A stretch of 34,362 bases of DNA from Actinomycetota bacterium (GCA_009700145.1 WLMQ01000004.1:1-34362); one strand, 5' to 3'. Shown: positions 1 through 8,562, numbered from the stretch's first letter. The notes: a model not told the origin generated them from the letters alone. Translations and numbers: made by a program.

Positions 1-1
1 C

Positions 2-343
2 CCGAAATTGCAGATTGCCACTGTTGAACTTGGCGCTGGATGGGTTCCCGACCTGTTGCGTCGATTGAAGCGTTCGTATGGCAAGACTCCGCAGTTGTAC
101 AAGCGTGATCCAGTTGAAACATTCTGCTCAAATGTGTCGGTAGCACCGTTCTACGAAGACGACATCGCAATCTTGCGTGACCTCATTGGCGCAGATCGAA
201 TTCTTTTGGGTAGCGATTGGCCGCACCCAGAGGGACTTGCTGCGCCACGTGATTGGGTTGGCGACTTCGCTGGTTTGACCGCAGACGAACGCCGTTTGTC
301 ATTGCGTGACAACCTGCGCAAGATCTCAGGTTTGCCCCTCTAA
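2..343 (+). CDS. Amidohydrolase family protein, C-terminal part (5' truncated by window edge)
   Basis: This is the last ~113 codons of a TIM-barrel metal-dependent hydrolase of the amidohydrolase-2 type. The frame is open to the left edge, so the TTG at 8 is not a real start. Visible are an ELGAGWVP segment near the beginning and the LLGSDWPHPEG segment, whose Asp is the usual metal ligand late in the barrel. The end KISGLPL resembles the closing helix of these enzymes. Actinobacterial members often sit in catabolic clusters of aromatic or sterol-type substrates, but the substrate cannot be read from this fragment. The gene converges on the hotdog protein across a 55-nt gap filled by a long hairpin. 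Confidence 0.8.
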   Translation, partial: PKLQIATVELGAGWVPDLLRRLKRSYGKTPQLYKRDPVETFCSNVSVAPFYEDDIAILRDLIGADRILLGSDWPHPEGLAAPRDWVGDFAGLTADERRLSLRDNLRKISGLPL

Positions 344-351
344 TCCTGTGT

Positions 352-398
352 TTCTGGTGTCGTTTTAGTTGGCTATACCAAATAAAATGACACCAGAA
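352..398. terminator. Long inverted repeat between convergent genes (possible bidirectional terminator)
   Basis: The left arm TTCTGGTGTCGTTTTA (352-367) pairs with the right arm TAAAATGACACCAGAA (383-398) over 16 positions with one G-T wobble. After a one-base mismatch, TTGG (369-372) pairs with CCAA (378-381) around a 5-nt loop. The hairpin begins 8 nt after the amidohydrolase stop and abuts the stop codon of the opposite gene at 399. The inner T/A tract and the position between converging genes suggest a bidirectional terminator. It lacks a classic GC stem followed by a terminal T run. Confidence 0.55.
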
Positions 399-1271
399 TC
401 ACGAGTGGATGGGACTGAAGGTTGCGGCGCAGGTGCTGACAACTCGTTGATTGTCGCCGACATCAATCAAGTTCATTCGCGTGCCGATTTTTCCGTCGGC
501 TCCAACGAATGCTTCACCTTGTGTAAGGAACGGGCCGATTTTTCCGCGGTTCACAAACATGACGTACCAATCGCTGATCTGCAGTGGTCGTGAACTCAAT
601 GCTTGCGCCAGTTCGGTAGAAGCCGTCTCAAGTGCGATGTGTTGAGGTCCAATATGGAGTGCGGCGTCGGGGGAGGCCATTTCATCGGTAAGTAGCGGCA
701 GTTGCCAGACACCGTGTGAGATGCGTTGAACTCCAAAGACTTGATGGAGCGGCGGCAAGTCTGGAGAATCGACTACGTCGAGCGGGGGATTGTCGATCTT
801 TTGATAACCCTCGGGAACTTCTCCGAGCGACAGCCCGACCCCCGTTGAAATCGCGATAACTCTTTCAGGGTGATCGGCATCAACGATGAGAGCGCGACTA
901 AATCCGAGGCGTCGACCGGTGTGCACATTGTCGGGCAGAATCATCAATTTTTTGACGTCACGGGCGGGGTCGAGAATCTGCATTGATGCAATCAACGGAT
1001 TTGGAACCACGACGTTGTCGTTAAATCCACCGCACTCGGGCGAGGCAACGCACAGAGGTGCCGCCATGATTCCACCTGAGGCATTACGCATATCGTGGCG
1101 CAATTTCATGAAGTGCCCTTCAGCGACATTGTTGTCAAGCGAGCCCCATTCACGGCCGAGGTAGCGGTACGTCAGCAACGATGTCCACTTCTCTTCGAAT
1201 GCTTTCCAATAATCATCGGGTGCAGTAGCGCGGATATCGCTCGGTTTGTTCGCAGCTGGCTCACTCGTCAT
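399..1271 (-). CDS. Tandem hotdog-fold, thioesterase-like protein of unknown substrate
   Basis: The 290-residue product appears to hold two hotdog-like halves. The first (about 60-165) contains GGIMAAPL and later VHTGRRLGFSRALIVDAD followed by ERVIAISTG, a pattern of PaaI-like thioesterases. The second (about 205-287) reads PLQISDWYVMFVNRGKIGP, then GEAF and RMNLIDVGDNQRVVSTCAATF, typical of the second strand set of such folds. Acyl-CoA thioester cleavage or binding is therefore likely and fits the acyl-CoA genes nearby, but no catalytic residue can be fixed with certainty. ATG at 1269-1271 is the start; no signal peptide or membrane segment is seen. Confidence 0.6.
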   Translation of the reverse strand: MTSEPAANKPSDIRATAPDDYWKAFEEKWTSLLTYRYLGREWGSLDNNVAEGHFMKLRHDMRNASGGIMAAPLCVASPECGGFNDNVVVPNPLIASMQILDPARDVKKLMILPDNVHTGRRLGFSRALIVDADHPERVIAISTGVGLSLGEVPEGYQKIDNPPLDVVDSPDLPPLHQVFGVQRISHGVWQLPLLTDEMASPDAALHIGPQHIALETASTELAQALSSRPLQISDWYVMFVNRGKIGPFLTQGEAFVGADGKIGTRMNLIDVGDNQRVVSTCAATFSPIHS

Positions 1272-1293
1272 ACCTAAGAGTTAGCAGATATGA

Positions 1294-1965
1294 GTGCTTG
1301 ATGTGGCAATCTTGGACATGGACGAGAAGCAAATGAATCGACTTGCCGGGTTACTAATTGCAGAGACGACCGCTGTACTCACGATGGAACTGCAAAATGG
1401 CGTCGTAGGTGCAGGTGCCCTCATGAAGGCTTTGGTTGACGAGGTTGAGCGAGTTGGTGTTCGTGCGACTGCTGGGCGACTGTGTACCGCCGCTCGAGTG
1501 CGAGGAATTCAAGTTGTTCATTGTGTTGCCGAAAATCGTCCTGATGGCCGCGGCGCTACTGATAATTGCAAAGTCTTTGCGATGAATAATCGACTCCGTC
1601 GTGAAACCGGTTCAACTCCGATTGATCAAGGAACAGTCGGGGTCAAACTCGTTGCTGAATTAGGTCCTGATGAACGCGACATAGTTGTGCCACGTATTCA
1701 CGGACTGACCCCATTTACTCAAACATCGCTCGATCAGATCTTGCGAAATATGTCGATTCGTACTCTAGTTGTCACTGGTGTTTCGGTGAACATGGGAATA
1801 TTCGGAACAGTGATGAGTGCAGTTGATCTTGGTTACAACGTGATCATTGTGCGTGATGGTGTCTGCGGTGTCCCACGAGAATATTCAGATGCAGTGTTAG
1901 AAAACTCTTTGTCGCTCTTGGCGACTATCGCCTCTGCTGACGATGTCATTGCCGCGTGGGGCTGA
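1294..1965 (+). CDS. Isochorismatase-fold cysteine hydrolase-like protein lacking the catalytic triad
   Basis: The 223-residue product has the isochorismatase/nicotinamidase fold: TAVLTMELQNGVVG near residue 26, a central strand near VVHCV, HGLTPFTQTSLDQILR near 136 and TLVVTGVSVNMGIFGTVMSAVDLGY near 157. In active members these segments carry Asp, Lys and the nucleophile Cys. Here the Asp position is Glu32, the Lys position is Arg/Ile (about 134) and the Cys position is Gly168, so ordinary thiol hydrolysis is not expected. Actinobacterial genomes hold a subfamily of this kind, function unknown. GTG at 1294 gives the longest form; ATG at 1318 or at 1333 is also possible, the last preceded by a GAGAAG-like site. 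Confidence 0.65.
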   Translation: MLDVAILDMDEKQMNRLAGLLIAETTAVLTMELQNGVVGAGALMKALVDEVERVGVRATAGRLCTAARVRGIQVVHCVAENRPDGRGATDNCKVFAMNNRLRRETGSTPIDQGTVGVKLVAELGPDERDIVVPRIHGLTPFTQTSLDQILRNMSIRTLVVTGVSVNMGIFGTVMSAVDLGYNVIIVRDGVCGVPREYSDAVLENSLSLLATIASADDVIAAWG

Positions 1966-1976
1966 GAATCGATTAC

Positions 1977-2831
1977 CTACAACAACTGATCACGCATATT
2001 GGCATAACGATCAATAAATGCCGGTACACCAGTTGGATCTTCCCATCCTTCTCGACCTGAACCCACAATGACGCGTTCAATGCCAAGATCGCGATACATC
2101 AACAACGTGTCAAGGGTTGGGTCACCAAAGGCAACCATCGAAATAGGGATGTCATCACGTCCCGCCTCGGCAGACAGTTGGCGGAATTTGTTGACTCGTT
2201 TTGTGACATCGCCCAATGTGACATCGAGTGGCATCCATCCGTCGGCCCATTCGATGGTGTGATGTGAACCGAGTTTTCCGCCTGCACCAAACCAGATAGG
2301 CGGGTGGGGCTGTTGAAGCGGCTTAGGGCGTGACCATACTTTGTCAAAGTTGAAATACTCGCCGTGAAATTCGGACTCGTCGTCGACCCAAAGCGATCGC
2401 AGTGCGCCGACGCATTCGGCGAGTGCTCGGTAACGCATTGACCATTTCACCTGACTGTGATTTGCTAACTCTTCTTGGTTCCAGCCCACGCCGACACCGA
2501 ATTGCAAACGACCGTCACTCAGCACGTCGAGAGTTGCCGCGGTCTTCGCTAGAACTAAAACATCGTGTTCGAGCGGAAGAGCAACGCCGAGGCCCAAGAG
2601 AAGATTGGTAGTGTGCTCACCAATTTGGGTGAGGCTGATAAACGGATCCATCATGGTCGTGTACTGCCATGGCATGTCTCCGCCAGTGGGATACGGCGTT
2701 GATCGAGACACCGGAATATGGCTGTGCTCGCCAATCCAAATTGAATCGAATCCAGCGTTCTCAAGCAGCGGACCCAAGATTCGTGGTGCAATATCGGCAG
2801 GAGTATTCATTGTGGTGTAGCCGATCTTCAT
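1977..2831 (-). CDS. LLM-class (luciferase-like) F420/flavin-dependent oxidoreductase
   Basis: A complete 284-residue luciferase-like monooxygenase barrel. Landmarks are FDSIWIGEHSHIP near residue 28, LLLGLGVALPLEHDVLVLAK near 77, the central LSDGRLQFGVGVGWN block near 104 and PPIWFGAGG near 177. The IPVSRSTPYPTGG stretch resembles the actinobacterial TIGR03619 group of putative F420-dependent enzymes. Cofactor choice (F420 or FMN) and substrate cannot be told from sequence. It is transcribed away from a second LLM gene across a 58-bp gap, which must carry both promoters. ATG at 2829-2831 is a clear start. Confidence 0.85.
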   Translation of the reverse strand: MKIGYTTMNTPADIAPRILGPLLENAGFDSIWIGEHSHIPVSRSTPYPTGGDMPWQYTTMMDPFISLTQIGEHTTNLLLGLGVALPLEHDVLVLAKTAATLDVLSDGRLQFGVGVGWNQEELANHSQVKWSMRYRALAECVGALRSLWVDDESEFHGEYFNFDKVWSRPKPLQQPHPPIWFGAGGKLGSHHTIEWADGWMPLDVTLGDVTKRVNKFRQLSAEAGRDDIPISMVAFGDPTLDTLLMYRDLGIERVIVGSGREGWEDPTGVPAFIDRYANMRDQLL

Positions 2832-2889
2832 ATCGCCACACTCTCTCTGAGGAACCTCATCACCATCCCTGAAACGGTACTCTGAGTAC

Positions 2890-3783
2890 GTGCGTTTTCT
2901 TTACCAATACCCTGATGCCACGGGTCGTGACGGCGACATGATGGCGGCTGGGCGGGTCACTGAGGTCGCCAAAGCGGTTGAGGCTCATGGTTTGCACGGA
3001 TTGGCCTTCACCGAGCATCCTGCCCCGGGATCGCGTTGGCTTGACGCTGGGGGTCACCAAACTCTTGATCCATTCGTCGCTCTCGGTCACGCTGCGGCAG
3101 TGACAGAGCGCATTCGGCTGGTGACGTACCTGACGGTGATTGCGTACCGCAATCCGTTTTTGCTGGGAAAGTCCGCAGCGACTGTTGATTTGCTATCGAA
3201 CGGTCGTTTCACGCTCGGAGTCGGCGCCGGTTATCAAAAAGGAGAGTTCAAAGCTCTTGGAGTTGATTTTGAACGCCGCAATGACATCTTCGACGAGTCT
3301 CTCGAGGTGTTGCCAAAATATTGGTCTGGTGAGCCGGTGTCGTTCATTACTGATTCGTATGAGGCGCGTGAGATTATTTGTCGACCGGCGCCCCTTCAGC
3401 AGCCGATTCCGATTTGGATCGGTGGTAATTCGCAACTGACAAAGCGTCGCGTCGCTGAATCGGCGCAAGGATGGATGCCTATGTTGAGCGCCGAACTTGT
3501 ATCAAACACAACTCGCACACCGAACATCGGCGATATCAAGAAGCTTGGTGAACAAATCTCTGAAGTGAAAGAGATGGCGGGCGTTCGCGCTTCGTCCCTT
3601 GAATTTTTGACAACGTATCCAGATCACACGATTGGATCAAAGACCGACAATATTGAGTATCACCGTGAGCAAATTGAATTGCTTCGACTCGCGGGAATCA
3701 CCTGGCTGGGTATCCCTGGGTCGTCAACAACCGAGACGCAAACGCTCGAAGTGATTGAGTGTGTCGGAAAAAACTACGTTTGA
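2890..3783 (+). CDS. LLM-class oxidoreductase, second copy
   Basis: A 297-residue luciferase-like barrel starting at GTG 2890 with MRFLYQYPDATGRDG. It shows GLHGLAFTEHPAPGSRW near residue 34, IRLVTYLTVIAYRNPFLLGK near 74, LLSNGRFTLGVGAGYQKGEF near 101 and QQPIPIWIGG near 169. It differs clearly from the divergent LLM gene at its left, so the pair is not a recent duplication. A 33-bp gap separates it from the downstream AcuI-type reductase on the same strand, so the two may share a transcript. Substrate unknown. Confidence 0.85.
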   Translation: MRFLYQYPDATGRDGDMMAAGRVTEVAKAVEAHGLHGLAFTEHPAPGSRWLDAGGHQTLDPFVALGHAAAVTERIRLVTYLTVIAYRNPFLLGKSAATVDLLSNGRFTLGVGAGYQKGEFKALGVDFERRNDIFDESLEVLPKYWSGEPVSFITDSYEAREIICRPAPLQQPIPIWIGGNSQLTKRRVAESAQGWMPMLSAELVSNTTRTPNIGDIKKLGEQISEVKEMAGVRASSLEFLTTYPDHTIGSKTDNIEYHREQIELLRLAGITWLGIPGSSTTETQTLEVIECVGKNYV

Positions 3784-3816
3784 TAACTCGGGTACAACTT
3801 GTCGTAAGGTGGCGTC

Positions 3817-4815
3817 ATGAGTTCATCCACTTTTCCCGCTTTTGTTTTCACTAACGATTCCGAAAACAGTCACCGATCGGTCGAACAAGTTTCCCTTGAT
3901 CAGATTTCACAAGACGGTGTGTTGATTGAAGTCGAATGGTCGAGTGTCAACTTTAAAGACGGATTGGCTTCGACGACAAGCGGAAAGATCTCGCGCCTCA
4001 AACCAATGATTCCTGGCATTGATATTGCCGGAACAGTTGTTGATGCTGCAGGAAGTGATTTTGCTATCGGCCAAAAAGTTATTGCCCACGGCTACGACAT
4101 CGGTGTGGCGCGCCACGGTGGTTATGCCCGTTTTGCTCGCGTTCCGGCTGAGTGGATCATGGCGTTGCCTGATGGTCTCTCAACGCGTGATGCGATGATT
4201 GTCGGGACTGGCGGCTTTACATCGGCGCTGTCGGTAGTGGCCCTAGAAGATTGGGGACTCACACCATCAGCCGGTCCTGTATTGGTCACTGGTGCTACTG
4301 GCGGAGTTGGCAGTATGGCGGTCTCGATGTTGGCTGGTCGGGGATACGAAGTTGTCGCAAGTAGTGGCAAGGCGTCAGCGGCTGAATTTTTACTTGGACT
4401 CGGGGCGTCGCGAGTCATTGACCGTGCCGAACTTTCGGCTGATGACCCTCGTCCGTTACAAACCACGACATACGCTGCTGCGGTTGATTGCGTAGGAGGT
4501 AATACCCTCGCGAATGTTCTCAAGCGTTTGAATTACGGTTCGGCCGTGGCCGCGAGTGGATTGACCGGCGGAACAACAATTCCCATCACAGTGATGCCGT
4601 TTATTCTTCGTGGAGTCGCTTTGCTAGGAATTGACTCGGTTCAGACCCCCATGGATGTTCGTCGAAGCGTGTGGGGCCGAATTGCCTCCGATCTGAAGCC
4701 AGCGGGCCTTGAAAGTATCGGTCATTCCATCGGATTGAACGACCTTGATCGTGTTTTGACGGCAATCCTTGCGGGAGAAGTTTCGGGCCGCTATGTCGTT
4801 TCGCCAACTATGTGA
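3817..4815 (+). CDS. YhdH/AcuI-type NADPH-dependent quinone oxidoreductase (acryloyl-CoA reductase-like)
   Basis: A 332-residue medium-chain reductase without the zinc ligands of alcohol dehydrogenases. The N-terminal GroES-like domain holds SSVNFKDGLA and PGIDIAGTV, matching the YhdH/AcuI subfamily. The nucleotide-binding motif VLVTGATGGVGSMAV lies near residue 155, and AASGLTGGTTIPITVMPFILRGVALLGIDSV near 246 is also typical. Members reduce acryloyl-CoA to propionyl-CoA with NADPH; whether this one does is inferred from family only. An AAGGTGG ribosome site lies just before the ATG. The gap to phoH is 48 bp. Confidence 0.8.
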   Translation: MSSSTFPAFVFTNDSENSHRSVEQVSLDQISQDGVLIEVEWSSVNFKDGLASTTSGKISRLKPMIPGIDIAGTVVDAAGSDFAIGQKVIAHGYDIGVARHGGYARFARVPAEWIMALPDGLSTRDAMIVGTGGFTSALSVVALEDWGLTPSAGPVLVTGATGGVGSMAVSMLAGRGYEVVASSGKASAAEFLLGLGASRVIDRAELSADDPRPLQTTTYAAAVDCVGGNTLANVLKRLNYGSAVAASGLTGGTTIPITVMPFILRGVALLGIDSVQTPMDVRRSVWGRIASDLKPAGLESIGHSIGLNDLDRVLTAILAGEVSGRYVVSPTM

Positions 4816-4863
4816 CGTGGCTTACCTAATTCGATCTATTTGTGACTAATCTCCAAGTAACGC

Positions 4864-5868
4864 ATGTCTACAGTCTCGCAATCTCCTTCGTCGTCAATCG
4901 TCGTCCAGGGTTCTCACCTCATGGCTGGTTTGCTTGGGCATCGTGACAGTCATTTGCGGCTCATTGAATTAGCTTTTTCTGATAGCGAAATTATTGTTCG
5001 CGGTAACGAGATATCGATTCTGGGCGAATCCTCCGGGATGTTGTCCCGACTTTTTGAAGAATTAGTTCTTTTGTTGCGTCGAGGCGAAATCGTTGATGAC
5101 ACAGTCGTCAAACGTTGTATCTCCATGGTTCGGGCCGATGAAAAGCCAAGTTCGGTTTTAACTGACGAAATCCTTCGGGGTGCTAAAGGTCGAACGATCC
5201 GCCCGAAGACTGCTGGACAGAAGCGATATATCGATGCCATTCGCAATAACGTCATTACCTTTGGCGTCGGGCCAGCCGGTACTGGTAAAAGCTGGCTCGC
5301 AGTGGCGATGGCAGTTCATGCATTGCAAACCAAATCGGTTCAACGCATCATCTTGACTCGCCCAGCTGTTGAAGCTGGAGAACGTTTGGGTTTCTTGCCA
5401 GGTGACTTAATGGCGAAGATCGATCCGTACTTGCGCCCCCTATACGACGCGTTGTACGACATGGTCGATGCCGAAGGCGTTCAGAAGTTGCATGAACGTC
5501 AAGCATTGGAAGTGGCACCACTCGCATTTATGAGAGGTCGAACTCTGAATAACAGTTTCATCATTTTGGATGAAGCCCAAAACACCACACCCGAACAGAT
5601 GAAGATGTTCTTGACCCGTATTGGTTTTGGATCAAAAGTTGTGGTGACTGGTGATGCCACACAAGTGGATGTTCCGGACGGTCGAAGCGGCTTAAAAGGT
5701 CTACAACGTCTGCTTGGTGACATCGAAGGTCTGGAATTCGTTCATTTGGACACATCTGATGTCGTACGGCACCGTATTGTGGGAGACATCGTCGCTGCTT
5801 ATGAAAAAGACTCGCTACAAAAAGAGCAAATTCGAAAGAACTCCCAGGTGAAGAAGTCCCATGATTGA
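4864..5868 (+). CDS. phoH: PhoH family ATPase (PhoH-like protein)
   Basis: A 334-residue P-loop ATPase. Walker A is GPAGTGKS at residues 136-143, Walker B is FIILDEAQN at 232-240, and VVTGDATQVD near 260 and DVVRHRIVGDIV near 297 are further PhoH motifs. The N-terminal ~100 residues are the usual KH-like extension of the PhoH-ybeY subgroup. This group is thought to act in RNA metabolism together with YbeY, and the genes overlap here by 8 nt, which suggests translational coupling. ATG at 4864 follows a gap with no strong ribosome site. Confidence 0.92.
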   Translation: MSTVSQSPSSSIVVQGSHLMAGLLGHRDSHLRLIELAFSDSEIIVRGNEISILGESSGMLSRLFEELVLLLRRGEIVDDTVVKRCISMVRADEKPSSVLTDEILRGAKGRTIRPKTAGQKRYIDAIRNNVITFGVGPAGTGKSWLAVAMAVHALQTKSVQRIILTRPAVEAGERLGFLPGDLMAKIDPYLRPLYDALYDMVDAEGVQKLHERQALEVAPLAFMRGRTLNNSFIILDEAQNTTPEQMKMFLTRIGFGSKVVVTGDATQVDVPDGRSGLKGLQRLLGDIEGLEFVHLDTSDVVRHRIVGDIVAAYEKDSLQKEQIRKNSQVKKSHD

Positions 5869-6463
5869 GGGCCCTCCAAGGTTTCGCAAGAAGGTCAAAG
5901 TTGGTGGCGACACTGAGGCTGAGGTTTTTTGTGCAGATGAACAAACTGCGGTCACCGTTGACTTAGAACGTTGGCAGAAATTGGCCGCAGCAGTTCTCGC
6001 GGCACAAGGAGTACGAGGCGGAACTGAGTTGAGTCTCTTTTTTGTGTCAAAACATGACATGACTGAGTTGAACACCGAACACATGGGGCAAACAGGACCG
6101 ACGGACGTCTTGGCTTTTCCCATTGACGGTGGCGAAGTACTCGAAATGATTAATGGTCCCACTGGTGCAACTCGGGGCCCTGATCGTCCTCCTCCCGATC
6201 GAGGAGATTTGCCTTTGTTATTGGGCGACATTGTGATTTGCCCAGAAGTAGCGGTTGGCCAGGCTGCGAGTCATGCCGGAAATACTGATGACGAGTTTGC
6301 TTTGTTGGTCGTCCACGGAATTCTGCATATTTTGGGATGGGATCATGACACCCCAGAAAAGACACTAGAAATGCAGTCGCGTGAACGCCAATTGTTACAA
6401 GAGCATCACTGGCATGGAGATGTGCCAATGAACTTTAAACAGAGCCAGGATGAGGACGAATGA
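5861..6463 (+). CDS. ybeY: Endoribonuclease YbeY (rRNA maturation factor)
   Basis: A 200-residue zinc endoribonuclease involved in 16S rRNA 3' maturation and ribosome quality control. The zinc motif HGILHILGWDH gives His152, His156 and His162. TDVLAFPI near residue 81 and LLGDIVICPEVA near 120 are standard family blocks. The protein is longer than the ~155 residues of the E. coli enzyme, because of an N-terminal extension and a Pro/Arg-rich insert (about 90-117) between those two blocks. It overlaps phoH upstream by 8 nt and the CorC-like gene downstream by 4 nt. Confidence 0.92.
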   Translation: MIEGPPRFRKKVKVGGDTEAEVFCADEQTAVTVDLERWQKLAAAVLAAQGVRGGTELSLFFVSKHDMTELNTEHMGQTGPTDVLAFPIDGGEVLEMINGPTGATRGPDRPPPDRGDLPLLLGDIVICPEVAVGQAASHAGNTDDEFALLVVHGILHILGWDHDTPEKTLEMQSRERQLLQEHHWHGDVPMNFKQSQDEDE

Positions 6464-7752
6464 TGTTGTCAATAGTGGCCGCTTTTGGTGGACTCGACTG
6501 GGCACTGCTCGGTGTCATCATTCTTCTGCTTTTCTTCTTGATCTTTCTGTCGTTGGCAGAAATGGGACTGTCCCGTATGACGAAACCCAAAGCCGCTGCG
6601 ATGGCCGAAGGTGGGGTTAAACAAGGTCGGGCGTTACAGCAGCTGGTTGGAGAGCCTGAAAAGTGGGTGAATCCCTTGCTCTTGTCGGTGAATGTTTGCC
6701 AGACAGTTCAAGCCACCTTGACCGGCGTTGTGGCATCTCGGGCATTCGGTCCACTTGGTGTTGCAATTGGTGTTTTGTTGAACGTCATCGTGTTTTTCGT
6801 ACTCGCCGAAGCAGTGCCGAAAACTTACGCTTTGCTATATCCAGAGCGGGCCGCTTTAACGACTGCCCGTGGAACGAAGCTTTTGGTTTCGTTTCCTCCG
6901 TTGAAAATGGTCTCCGGCTGGCTTATTTCTTTGACCAATGTGATTGTGAAAGGAAAGGGTCTTGAACAAGGCCCATTCGTGAGTGAACAAGAACTTCTCG
7001 GAATCGTTGAAGCCGCAATGAATGATGATGTCATCGAGGAAGAAGAACGCGATCTCATCGAATCAATCATTGAATTTGGAGACACCGTTGCCCGTGAAGT
7101 GATGGTTCCTTTGCCTGACATGGTGACGATTCCTCAGACTTTCACTTTGACACAGGCCATCGACGTAGCCATTGAACATGGTTACTCACGTTTGCCAATT
7201 CTTAATGATGATGACGATGTTGTCGGTATCACCTTTATCAAAGACCTCATTCGTCAAGAGCGAAATGGTCACGGCTCTGAAATTGTTACTTCCCACATGC
7301 GTGGGGTGATCATCATTCCAGAAAATAAGCCGGTCAATAGATTGATGCGCGAAATGCAGGAACAGAAGTTTCACCTAGCGGTCGTTGCCGACGAATACGG
7401 AAGTATCGCGGGCCTCATCACCCTCGAAGATTGCTTAGAAGAACTAGTGGGCGAAATTGTCGATGAATACGACAAGCACGAAGAAGACATCGAGCACTTA
7501 TCGGATGGTCAGTACCTGGTTGATGGGTCAACGAGTGTTTCAGATGTCAATGACAAACTTGATATAAAGATTCCAGATGAAGAATGGGACAGCGTTGGAG
7601 GGTTTGTTTTTGGAACTCTTGAACACGTTCCTGTCGTCGGTGAATCCATTGATTTTGATGGATGGCGATTTACGGTTGTGGCGGTACACGGTCGAAGGAT
7701 TCGAACAGTGCGTATTGCGTTGATCAGCGGTACTGAAACCGAAACTGTGTAG
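6460..7752 (+). CDS. CNNM/CBS/CorC-HlyC domain transporter-like membrane protein
   Basis: A 430-residue hemolysin C/CorC family protein. Membrane segments of the CNNM (DUF21) domain lie at about 10-35, 70-95 and 98-125, ending in VLAEAVPKTYAL. A CBS pair follows (DTVAREVMVPLPDM near 207 to LEDCLEELVGEIVDEYD near 325), then the small C-terminal CorC/HlyC domain (about 340-430). Relatives are linked to Mg2+ or Na+ transport. In many bacteria this gene follows ybeY, as here, with ATGA overlap; an alternative ATG sits one codon downstream. Confidence 0.88.
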   Translation: MMLSIVAAFGGLDWALLGVIILLLFFLIFLSLAEMGLSRMTKPKAAAMAEGGVKQGRALQQLVGEPEKWVNPLLLSVNVCQTVQATLTGVVASRAFGPLGVAIGVLLNVIVFFVLAEAVPKTYALLYPERAALTTARGTKLLVSFPPLKMVSGWLISLTNVIVKGKGLEQGPFVSEQELLGIVEAAMNDDVIEEEERDLIESIIEFGDTVAREVMVPLPDMVTIPQTFTLTQAIDVAIEHGYSRLPILNDDDDVVGITFIKDLIRQERNGHGSEIVTSHMRGVIIIPENKPVNRLMREMQEQKFHLAVVADEYGSIAGLITLEDCLEELVGEIVDEYDKHEEDIEHLSDGQYLVDGSTSVSDVNDKLDIKIPDEEWDSVGGFVFGTLEHVPVVGESIDFDGWRFTVVAVHGRRIRTVRIALISGTETETV

Positions 7753-7758
7753 TCAGAT

Positions 7759-8535
7759 TCACGTAGTTTGATTAAAAGCTTTGGGGAGGTTCGGGTACCG
7801 TCCGGTGTTCCCTCCGCCATCTACTGAAACAAAAGATGCGCTCATGTACGACGACTCATCTGAGGCCAAGAACGACGCAACTGACGCAATTTCACTCGGT
7901 TGCGCAAATCTGCTTAAAGTCGCATTTTCTTTGAATTCTTCAATAATGACTGGCACTGAAAACATGCCGCTCGTTGCATTTGTTTCAACAAGTCCAGGAG
8001 CAATCGTGTTGACGCGAACACCCCGTGATCCGAGCTCCATTGCCGCTACTTGAGTAAGCATCGACACTCCAGCCTTGGCTGCACAATAGGCAGACATTCC
8101 TTGTGAAGGTTGAATAGCGTTAAGTGAAGCGATGTTGATAATCGAACCTCCATCGCTGATAACTGCTCCACCATGTTTGAGGGTCAAAAAGACGCCGGTT
8201 AAACACAAATCAATGATGCGTTTCCATTCAGTGAGGGGTAGTTCGGTGATGAGGCCGTAAGTGCCGGCGCCAGCATTGGCAACAACAATGTCTATGTGAT
8301 GAAAGGTGCTTATTCCTAAGGCGGCAAGTTGGGCGACGTCCTCTTCTTGCGTCACATCGCACAGACAGGTTGCAACAGACTCCCCAAATTCGGACCGTAA
8401 ATTTTCTAGGCCCTCTTGACTGATATCTCCGGCTACTACTCGCGCTCCGTCAGCGATAAATCGCTCGGTAATCGCTCGACCGATCCCTGAGGCTGCACCT
8501 GTGACTAAAGCAACTTTTCCGTTTAGATTTCCCAT
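7759..8535 (-). CDS. Short-chain dehydrogenase/reductase (SDR)
   Basis: A 258-residue classical SDR. The cofactor motif TGAASGIG is at residues 12-19, NAG at 87-89, catalytic Ser137, and YCAAK gives Tyr150 and Lys154. Asp37 after the second strand (VVAGDIS) favours NAD over NADP. The Asn usually found in the vNltG segment is Cys111 (DLCLTGVF), an unusual change. It lies 27 bp downstream of menE on the same strand, so the two likely share a transcript; this does not by itself show a menaquinone role. Its end lies 6 bp from the end of the CorC-like gene. Confidence 0.85.
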   Translation of the reverse strand: MGNLNGKVALVTGAASGIGRAITERFIADGARVVAGDISQEGLENLRSEFGESVATCLCDVTQEEDVAQLAALGISTFHHIDIVVANAGAGTYGLITELPLTEWKRIIDLCLTGVFLTLKHGGAVISDGGSIINIASLNAIQPSQGMSAYCAAKAGVSMLTQVAAMELGSRGVRVNTIAPGLVETNATSGMFSVPVIIEEFKENATLSRFAQPSEIASVASFLASDESSYMSASFVSVDGGGNTGRYPNLPKAFNQTT

Positions 8536-8562
8536 AGACGAAATGTACTGCGCAATCTGGTT

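Noticed and set aside
369-1277. Plus-strand frames opposite the tandem hotdog gene
   Set aside because: They lack family motifs, and the minus-strand frame is long and conserved in pattern.
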